From positions 1 to 64,000 of the forward strand of contig CAZKIO010000004.1 in the NCBI GenBank assembly GCA_964552795.1: a stretch of DNA of 64,000 nucleotides, in the 5' to 3' direction. The notes below the pieces were generated by a model. It saw nothing but the letters and a program-made list of their open reading frames with translations, made no database searches and was not told the origin of the DNA. Of the stretch, positions 58,536 to 64,000 are shown in pieces (the first letter of the stretch is position 1; each line of letters opens with the position of its first letter). Both the position numbers and the translations under genes were made by a program. Source of the stretch: JAEUHZ01 sp964552795 (GTDB taxonomy: Bacteria > Planctomycetota > UBA1135 > GCA-002686595).

Positions 58536-59744
58536 ATGCGTTTCCTGTCCGTAGCCGCGCTGGCCGTCGTGCCTGCGCTGCAGCCCCAGAAGGGCCCCGT
58601 CGGCCTGAGGGAGCTGGGTTTCGAGCGCGCGCGCGCCACGGCGGCGATCGAGAAGCGGCCGCTCCTGGTGCTGTTCTGCGGCGCGGATCCGGCCTGCGCG
58701 AAGCTGGCCGAGACGACGCTGCGCGAGCGCAAGCTGCGCGCGTGGATCGACGAGAAGGTCGTGGCGATCCGCCTCGACCCCGCGGCCGAGCCCGACCTGG
58801 TGAACCGCTACCACGTGCGCACGACGCCCACGTTCCTGTTCGTCGACGCGCGCGGCGTCGAGATCGACCGCATCCTGGGCTTCCGCGACAGCGCCGCCGT
58901 CCGCGCGGAGGGCGACGAGATCCTGGCCGGCGGCGACGCACTCGCTCGGCTGCGCGCGCGCTGTGCGGCGCGGCCGGACGACCTGGACCTGAAGCTGCGG
59001 CTGGCGGATGCGCTCGCGTCGCGCGGCGAGATGAACGAGGCGGTGACCGGCTACCTCGCCTGCTACGACGCGGGCGGCACGCACCGCGAGGCGGCGTTCG
59101 CGGCGCTGCGCTGGCTGGGCCGCGCCCACCCGCAGCCCCTCGACGCGCTCGTGACGCTGGCCGCGCGGCTGGAGCCCGCGATCCTGGCCGGCACGGCCGG
59201 CGAGCCCGCGGTCGAGGAGTGGCTGCGTCTGTGCGGGGCATGCGGAGGCGAGACGCGCGTGCTGGGCGTGTACGACGCGCTGGCCGCGCCGGAGGAGCCC
59301 GTCGACGGCGCGCCGGCGCTGCGCCGGCGCCTCGCGCCGCGACTGCGCGACCTGTTCTACGTGGACCGCCGGTACGCCGATCTCGCGCCGCTCCTGGGCG
59401 ATCCGCAAGCAGCGCTCGCGGAGCGCAAGCGGAAGCACGACGCGTCGCGCGAGCGCGAGCCGCTGGACACCGCCGCGCACAAGCGCGCTCTCCGCGACTT
59501 GCGCGAATCGACCGCGCGCGACTACGAGACGCTCATCGGCCTGCGGCGGTACGGCGAGGCGGCGCTGCTCGCCGACAAGCTGATCCAGGCGGACACGAGC
59601 ATCGCGACCTACGACTCCCTGGTGGAGCACGCCTTGCGCGCCGAGGCGCCGGCCGAGGCCAAGGCCGTGGCCCTGCGCGGCCGCGCGGATCCGCGGCTCG
59701 ATCCCAAGGCGCGGTCGGGCATCGGCCCGCAGTTCCCGCATTGA
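58536..59744 (+). CDS. Secreted thioredoxin-fold protein with long helical extension
   Basis: A 402-aa protein. A short signal-like start (RFLSVAALAVVPALQPQ) is followed by a thioredoxin-like domain at about 20-135: KRPLLVLFCGADPACAKLAETTL and YHVRTTPTFLFVDARGVEIDRILGF, with the cis-Pro in TTPT. The redox motif is not CxxC but C-x-x-x-x-C (CGADPAC), as in some thioredoxin_7 and DsbD-gamma-like proteins, so redox activity is uncertain. The remaining 260 residues look like TPR-type helices (DDLDLKLRLADALASRGEMNEAVTGYLACY). The stop overlaps the CrcB start (TTGA). Confidence 0.78.
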   Translation: MRFLSVAALAVVPALQPQKGPVGLRELGFERARATAAIEKRPLLVLFCGADPACAKLAETTLRERKLRAWIDEKVVAIRLDPAAEPDLVNRYHVRTTPTFLFVDARGVEIDRILGFRDSAAVRAEGDEILAGGDALARLRARCAARPDDLDLKLRLADALASRGEMNEAVTGYLACYDAGGTHREAAFAALRWLGRAHPQPLDALVTLAARLEPAILAGTAGEPAVEEWLRLCGACGGETRVLGVYDALAAPEEPVDGAPALRRRLAPRLRDLFYVDRRYADLAPLLGDPQAALAERKRKHDASREREPLDTAAHKRALRDLRESTARDYETLIGLRRYGEAALLADKLIQADTSIATYDSLVEHALRAEAPAEAKAVALRGRADPRLDPKARSGIGPQFPH

Positions 59745-60130
59745 AAGCGGTCCTGGTCGAAGCGCTGCTGGTGACGATCGGCGGCGGCCTGGGAACCCTG
59801 TCGCGCTGGGGCGTCGGCCGCTGGGTGCAGGCGCGCGTCGAATCGCCGTTCCCGTGGCACACGTTCGCCGTCAACGTGATCGGGTGCTTCGCGCTCGGCG
59901 CGCTCGCCGGTTACGCGGCGGAGCGCGACGTCGGCATGCGCACGCGGCTGTTCGTCGCGGTGGGCCTGCTGGGCGGGTTCACGACGTACTCGAGCTTCAA
60001 CCTCGAGACGATGCTGCTCTTCGATCAGCGCGGGCCCCTGGCGGCGGGCGGCTACGTCCTGGCGACGGTGACGCTGTGCCTTGCCGCCGGCTGGCTGGGC
60101 GGCTGGACGCTGCGCAACCTGCTCCCCTGA
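59741..60130 (+). CDS. crcB: Fluoride channel CrcB/Fluc
   Basis: A 129-aa four-TM protein that exports fluoride as a dual-topology dimer. Signatures: GGGLGTLSRWGVGRWVQ, HTFAVNVIGCFALGALAGY and GLLGGFTTYSSFNLET (GxxGGxTTFSTF) and a C-terminal LGGWTLRNLLP. TTG 59741 overlaps the previous stop TGA as TTGA, so translation is coupled; no other start fits the conserved N-terminus (KAVLVEALLVTIGGGLG). No fluoride riboswitch is recognisable upstream because the gene lies inside an operon. Confidence 0.92.
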   Translation: MKAVLVEALLVTIGGGLGTLSRWGVGRWVQARVESPFPWHTFAVNVIGCFALGALAGYAAERDVGMRTRLFVAVGLLGGFTTYSSFNLETMLLFDQRGPLAAGGYVLATVTLCLAAGWLGGWTLRNLLP

Positions 60131-60173
60131 CCGGCGGAAGGAGCGCAAGCGCGCCGCCACAGCCGCCCGCGGC

Positions 60174-60179
60174 TAGAAT
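60174..60179 (+). promoter_or_regulatory. -10 element TAGAAT, predicted leaderless start at GTG 60186
   Basis: TAGAAT, CCCGGC, GTG: a 6-nt gap and no Shine-Dalgarno site. Confidence 0.55.
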
Positions 60180-60185
60180 CCCGGC

Positions 60186-61193
60186 GTGCGATCGCTTCGA
60201 GAGCGTCTCGCGGCCGCGGGAGCCGGACCTCGGCACGAGCGGCGCGTGTTGGCCAACTGGCTCGCGGGCCGCGCCCTCGACGCGCGGACCTCGCGCTCCG
60301 ACGCGCAGTTCCCGGGCACCCTCGCGGCGGAGTTGCCGGCGATCCAGGCGGAGTGGGACGCGCTCGCGCGCGTCGAATCGGCGCATCCGGGCGGCGACGC
60401 GTCCGAGCGCCTGCTGGTGCGCCTCGCCGACGGGCGCTCCGTCGAGACGGTGCGGCTGCCATCGGCGAGCCTGTGCGCCAGCACGCAGGTCGGCTGCGCG
60501 GTCGGATGCACGTTCTGCATGACGGGCCGCGAGGGCCTGCTGCGCCAACTGCGCAGCGCGGAGATCTGCGCGCAGGTCGCGCTCGCGCGTCGCCGCGGGC
60601 CGGTCGAGCGCGTGCTCTTCATGGGGATGGGCGAGCCGGCGCACAACCTCGACGCGGTGCTCGAAGCCGTCGACGCGCTGGCCGAGCACGGACGCCTCGG
60701 CCACAAGGACATCGTCGTCTCCACCGTCGGCGACCGCCGCCTGTTCCAGCGCCTGGAGCACGCGCGAGTGAAGCCCGCGCTAGCCCTGTCCGTGCACACC
60801 GTCGACGCGGCGCTGCGCTCCGAGCTGCTGCCGCGCGCGCCGCGCATTCCGCCCCAGGAACTGGTCGATCTCGCCGACCGTTACGCTCGCGTGAGCGGCC
60901 ATCCGGTCCAGTACCAGTGGACGCTGATCGCGGGCGTCAACGACGGCGACGACGCGCTGGACGCGGCCGCGCGCCTCTTCGCGGGTCGCCACGGCATCCT
61001 CAACTTCATACCCTGGAACGCGATCGAGGGCTCCTCGCACCGCCGGCCGGACGCGGAACGTCTGCGCGCGATCGTCGAGCGCATGCGGAGCCGCGGCATC
61101 CTGGCCACGCTGCGCCAATCGGCCGGGCAGGACGTCGACGGGGCCTGCGGTCAACTGCGCGCCCGATCCCGCGAGGAGGAACTCGTCCGATGA
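60186..61193 (+). CDS. rlmN: Radical SAM rRNA/tRNA methyltransferase RlmN-like
   Basis: A 335-aa radical SAM enzyme of the RlmN/Cfr group, which methylates C2 of adenosine in 23S rRNA (A2503) and some tRNAs. The [4Fe-4S] motif is CAVGCTFCMTG; GMGEPAHNLDAVLEAV, LALSVHTVDAALRSELLPRA and QYQWTLIAGVNDGDDAL follow, and the conserved Cys for the covalent intermediate is in GQDVDGACGQL near the C-terminus. It is somewhat shorter than E. coli RlmN. GTG 60186 has a leaderless -10. The stop overlaps the PdxH start (ATGA). Confidence 0.92.
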   Translation: MRSLRERLAAAGAGPRHERRVLANWLAGRALDARTSRSDAQFPGTLAAELPAIQAEWDALARVESAHPGGDASERLLVRLADGRSVETVRLPSASLCASTQVGCAVGCTFCMTGREGLLRQLRSAEICAQVALARRRGPVERVLFMGMGEPAHNLDAVLEAVDALAEHGRLGHKDIVVSTVGDRRLFQRLEHARVKPALALSVHTVDAALRSELLPRAPRIPPQELVDLADRYARVSGHPVQYQWTLIAGVNDGDDALDAAARLFAGRHGILNFIPWNAIEGSSHRRPDAERLRAIVERMRSRGILATLRQSAGQDVDGACGQLRARSREEELVR

Positions 61194-61822
61194 ACATGGC
61201 CGATCTGCGACGCGAGTACGCCAACGCCGCGCTCGACGAGGCGCACGTCACATCCGAACCGATCGCGTTCTTCCGGCGCTGGTTCGACGAGGCCGTCGCG
61301 GCCGGGATCGAGGACGTCACCGCGGCGGCGCTGGCCACGGCGGGGCGCGACGGGACGCCGGCGGCGCGCATGGTCCTGATCAAGGGCGTCGACGCGCGCG
61401 GATTCTCGTTCTTCACCGACTACCGCAGCCGCAAGGCGCGCGACCTGGCCGAGAACCCGCGTGCGTCGCTGTGCGTGTACTGGAAGGAGCTCGGCCGCCA
61501 GGTGCGCGTCGACGGCGGCGTCGCGCGGCTCTCGGCGCAGGAGAACGCCGAGTACTACCGCACGCGCCCGCTGGGCAGCCGCATCGGCGCCTGGGCCAGC
61601 CACCAGAGCAGCGAGATCGCCGGACGCGCCGAGTTGGAGGCGCGCGTCTCCGCGCTGGAGATGGAGCTCGGCGACGACCCCGAACTGCCGCCGCACTGGG
61701 GCGGGTACGTGCTGGCGCCGCGGTCGATCGAGTTCTGGCAGGGCCGGGAGAGCCGCCTGCACGACCGGATCGAATACGTGCGCGACGGCGGCGCCTGGCG
61801 CGTCCGCCGGCTGTCGCCCTGA
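61190..61822 (+). CDS. pdxH: Pyridoxamine 5'-phosphate oxidase
   Basis: A 210-aa FMN flavoprotein that makes pyridoxal 5'-phosphate from pyridoxine or pyridoxamine 5'-phosphate, supplying the cofactor for the aminotransferase in this window. Signature segments: ARMVLIKGVDARGFSFFTDYRSRKARDLAENPRASLCVYW (FMN binding), RQVRVDGGVARLS, RPLGSRIGAWASHQSSEI, and PPHWGGYVLAPRSIEFWQGRESRLHDRIEY at the C-terminus. ATG 61190 overlaps the RlmN stop, with GAGGAGG about 9 nt upstream. Length is normal. It ends 6 bp from the convergent helicase gene. Confidence 0.96.
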   Translation: MNMADLRREYANAALDEAHVTSEPIAFFRRWFDEAVAAGIEDVTAAALATAGRDGTPAARMVLIKGVDARGFSFFTDYRSRKARDLAENPRASLCVYWKELGRQVRVDGGVARLSAQENAEYYRTRPLGSRIGAWASHQSSEIAGRAELEARVSALEMELGDDPELPPHWGGYVLAPRSIEFWQGRESRLHDRIEYVRDGGAWRVRRLSP

Positions 61823-61828
61823 CGCCGC

Positions 61829-63895
61829 TCAGCGCTTGCGCGTCGTGCGCGCCTTCGCGCCACGACGCACGGTCTTCTTCCGCGCCGCGCCGGGCTTGGC
61901 GCGTCCGCGCGCGGCATCCGCGCGCTTCTCGTCCGCCGTGCGCTCGTCGCAGGCCTGCCAGCCCTTGGGCGGCTTCTCGCCCAGGACCTCGTACAGGAAG
62001 CGCGAGGGCGTCGATTCGACCCGCGTGCCGTACTTCGAGCGCGTCTTGGTGCACGAGATGGTCAGGTGCTGCTGCGCGCGCGTGATCGCGACGTACATCA
62101 GGCGCCGTTCCTCGCCCACGCCGTCCTCGGCGACGCTGCGCACGTGCGGGAGGATGCCCTCCTCGACCCCGACCACGTACACGCGCGCGAACTCCAGGCC
62201 CTTGGCGGCGTGGATGGTCATCAGCGACACGGCGTCGCGCTTCTCCTTGCGCTCGTCCTCGCGGTTGTCCTCGGCCGAGAGCGTCAGCGCCTCCAGGAAG
62301 CCGCCCAGGCTGGGCTTCGCGCTGCGCCGGACGAAGTTCTCGGCCATGTCGAACACCTCGGTCACGCTGGCCCAGCGATCCTCGCGCGTCTTGGGATCGG
62401 GGTAGCAGCGATCGACCTCGGAGCGGTAGTCGAGCGCCTCGACGAGGCGCCGCGTCCAGGCCACGAGGTTGCCGCGCGGCGACTCGGCGCCGAACGCCGC
62501 CAGCCGGTCGAGCAGCGACTGCACGGCGTAGGCCGAGGCCTCGGGCACGCCCTCGATCTCGCGCGCGCGGCCGAAGGCCTCGCACACCGAGATGCCGTGC
62601 GCGGTGGCGAACGCGACCGTGCGCTCGATCGTGGCCTTGCCCACGCCGCGCGGCGGGCAGTTGACGACGCGCAGGAGCGACACCTCGTCCAGCGGGTTGG
62701 CCGCCAGGCGCAGGTAGGAGAGGACGTCGCGCACCTCCTTGCGGTCGAAGAACGACATGCCGCCGGTCAGGACGTACGGCACGGCGCGCGCGCGGAACTG
62801 CTGCTCGAACGGGCGCGGCTGCGTCTGCGTGCGGAACAGCACCGCGAAGTCCGACCAGCGCATCTGGCGCGTGCGCACCAGGTCGGCGATCTCGCGCGCC
62901 ACGTGGTCGGCCTCGGCGACCTCGTCCTCCATGCGCAACGTGACGATCGGATCGCCGGGCCGCAGCGCGCTCCTCAGCGTCTTGCCCAGGCGCCCCGGGT
63001 TGTGCTCGATGACGCGGTTGGCGGCCGCGAGGATCTCGGGTGTGGAGCGGTAGTTCGTCTCCAGGCGCACCGTCTTCGCGCCCTGGAAGTCGCGTTCGAA
63101 GCCCAGGATCTTGGCGACGTCCGCGCCGCGCCAGCCGTAGATCGACTGGTCGTCGTCGCCCACGACGCACAGGTTGCGGTGCCCGCCGGCGATCGCGCGG
63201 ACGATCTCGTACTGCGGCCCGTTCGTGTCCTGGTACTCGTCGACCAGCACGTAGCGGTAGCGCTCCTCCAGCGCCTGTCGCGCGGCCGCGTTGCCCTGGA
63301 GCAGCCGCACGACGCGCACCAGGAGGTCGTCGAAGTCGACCGTGCGCGAGCGCGCCAGGTGCTCGTCGTAGCGGGCCCAGGCCCGACCGACGAGCTCGTC
63401 CTGGTCGTCCTTGGCCTGCGCCAGGAAGGCCTCGCTCGTCACCCCGCGGTTCTTGAGCAGCGAGATGCGCGCATGCAGCGCGGCGGGCGCGATGGAGGTC
63501 TCGGGCACGCGCAGCTCGCGCAGCGCGCCGCGCAGCGCCGCCTGCTGGTCGGACGCGTCGCAGATGGTGAACCCCGCGGGCAGGCCGGCTTCCGCGTGGC
63601 GCTCGCGCAGGAGGCGCGCGCAGAAGGCGTGGAACGTGCCGACGGTCAGCAGCTCCGCCCGTTCGGCGCCGACCAGCTTGCCCACGCGCTCGCGCATCTC
63701 GCGCGCGGCCTTGTTGGTGAAGGTCATCGCCAGCACGTTCCCGGGCGCGATGCCGCGCGAGAGCATCCAGGCGATGCGGACGGTGATGACGCGCGTCTTG
63801 CCGGAGCCCGCGCCCGCCAGCACCAGGAGCGGACCTTCGATCGTGGTGACGGCGAGCCGCTGCTCGGGGTTGAGGGCCTGGAGGAGGGCTTGCAC
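61829..63895 (-). CDS. UvrD/Rep-type superfamily 1A DNA helicase
   Basis: A 688-aa ATP-dependent 3'-5' helicase. All motifs are readable in order: GAGSGKTRV (Walker A), AMTFTNKAAREMRERV, LVDEYQDTNGPQYEIV (Walker B), VVGDDDQSIYGWRGADV, LETNYRSTPEIL, GGMSFFDRKEVRDVLSYLRL, SLMTIHAAKGLEFARVYVVG and EERRLMYVAITRAQ. Length and the GGMSFF segment fit Rep/PcrA-like enzymes. A basic C-terminal tail (about 640-688, Lys/Arg-rich) is typical of Rep relatives and may bind DNA or a partner. GTG 63895 was preferred over GTG 63955 because TAGGTT (63921-63916) lies between them. Confidence 0.95.
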   Translation of the reverse strand: MQALLQALNPEQRLAVTTIEGPLLVLAGAGSGKTRVITVRIAWMLSRGIAPGNVLAMTFTNKAAREMRERVGKLVGAERAELLTVGTFHAFCARLLRERHAEAGLPAGFTICDASDQQAALRGALRELRVPETSIAPAALHARISLLKNRGVTSEAFLAQAKDDQDELVGRAWARYDEHLARSRTVDFDDLLVRVVRLLQGNAAARQALEERYRYVLVDEYQDTNGPQYEIVRAIAGGHRNLCVVGDDDQSIYGWRGADVAKILGFERDFQGAKTVRLETNYRSTPEILAAANRVIEHNPGRLGKTLRSALRPGDPIVTLRMEDEVAEADHVAREIADLVRTRQMRWSDFAVLFRTQTQPRPFEQQFRARAVPYVLTGGMSFFDRKEVRDVLSYLRLAANPLDEVSLLRVVNCPPRGVGKATIERTVAFATAHGISVCEAFGRAREIEGVPEASAYAVQSLLDRLAAFGAESPRGNLVAWTRRLVEALDYRSEVDRCYPDPKTREDRWASVTEVFDMAENFVRRSAKPSLGGFLEALTLSAEDNREDERKEKRDAVSLMTIHAAKGLEFARVYVVGVEEGILPHVRSVAEDGVGEERRLMYVAITRAQQHLTISCTKTRSKYGTRVESTPSRFLYEVLGEKPPKGWQACDERTADEKRADAARGRAKPGAARKKTVRRGAKARTTRKR

Positions 63896-64000
63896 GGGGA
63901 CGACCGAGTCGGGCGAACCTAGTGCCCGACGGGGCGCGCGTCCATGGCGCGCCACTGCGGGATCACCGCAAGCCGCGGCCGCGTCGCGGGTTCAGACCTT
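63896..64000. promoter_or_regulatory. Window end; candidate helicase -10
   Basis: TAGGTT on the minus strand (63921-63916) could start a short leader for GTG 63895. The rest of the end of the window (63922-64000) shows no convincing coding sequence. Confidence 0.35.

Noticed and set aside
59741..60130. A fluoride riboswitch in front of crcB
   Set aside because: crcB starts inside the previous gene's stop codon, leaving no untranslated leader for a riboswitch.
63895..63955. GTG 63955 as start of the helicase
   Set aside because: The conserved domain starts at QALLQALNPEQ right after GTG 63895, and TAGGTT lies between the two codons.
1..64000. Prophage, insertion sequence, CRISPR array or integrated element
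   Set aside because: No transposase, integrase, phage structural gene, terminal repeats or regularly spaced repeats were seen; the single tRNA is not flanked by an integrase or a duplicated tRNA end.

Overview
The window is a very GC-rich (about 70% by eye), densely packed bacterial chromosome segment without rRNA, insertion sequences, phage genes or CRISPR. It most likely comes from a planctomycete or close relative. The evidence is indirect: Hanks-type kinases of the planctomycete style (a zinc-ribbon kinase, and a kinase fused to a SUMF1-like domain), two ECF sigma factors of kinase-associated types, a sulfatase-like hydrolase, and above all a repeated C-terminal Cys-containing domain on large secreted proteins that I associate with the deep planctomycete Poly30-like lineage. 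The taxonomic call is an inference, not a search result.

Layout. 1-800: tail of a surface protein, truncated hemoglobin, initiator tRNA and a strong hairpin. 849-5550: leftward propeller lipoprotein, PLP aminotransferase and sulfatase-like lipoprotein. 5814-10632: translationally coupled kinase/SUMF1 fusion, secreted protein and subtilisin-like lipoprotein. 10731-14896: NTF2-like protein, HNH nuclease resembling phosphorothioate-dependent enzymes, ankyrin protein, HxlR regulator divergent from a cupin, and an SDR. 14903-17634: DUF1697 protein, CPBP protease, fatty acid hydroxylase and membrane microprotein. 17890-30035: 918-aa propeller surface protein, ATP-grasp enzyme, M60 peptidase, second CPBP protease, inactive-looking gluzincin, Kelch surface protein, methyltransferase and FUN14 protein. 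30039-38185: ECF sigma factor, glycosyltransferase 9, and an operon of rhamnosidase, microprotein, ECF sigma factor and kinase. 38261-44479: rhomboid protease and three surface proteins, two of them in a fresh 1.66-kb tandem duplication. 44585-55334: small secreted proteins, alpha/beta hydrolase, NTP/NDP-exchanger-like carrier, Ere-like protein, peptide transporter with Xaa-Pro dipeptidase, SRPBCC protein, another surface protein and RidA. 55350-64000: lipoprotein, YaeQ, L,D-transpeptidase, CrcB, RlmN, PdxH and a UvrD/Rep helicase.

Three themes run across the window. First, seven copies of the same roughly 150-aa C-terminal domain are attached to unrelated secreted ectodomains (propeller, Kelch, PPC-like, others); this looks like a lineage-specific cell-surface targeting or display module. 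Second, at least eight genes have a TANNNT hexamer ending exactly 6-7 nt before the start codon and no Shine-Dalgarno sequence, which predicts widespread leaderless transcription; two divergent gene pairs appear to share overlapping -10 elements. Third, packing is extreme: nine convergent pairs are separated by 15 bp or less (one pair shares a CTAG), and many co-directional genes overlap by ATGA, GTGA or TTGA.

Starts were chosen from Shine-Dalgarno sites, stop/start overlaps, signal peptides or the -10 spacing, and are stated per gene. Every functional call rests on motifs read by eye; no database search was run.
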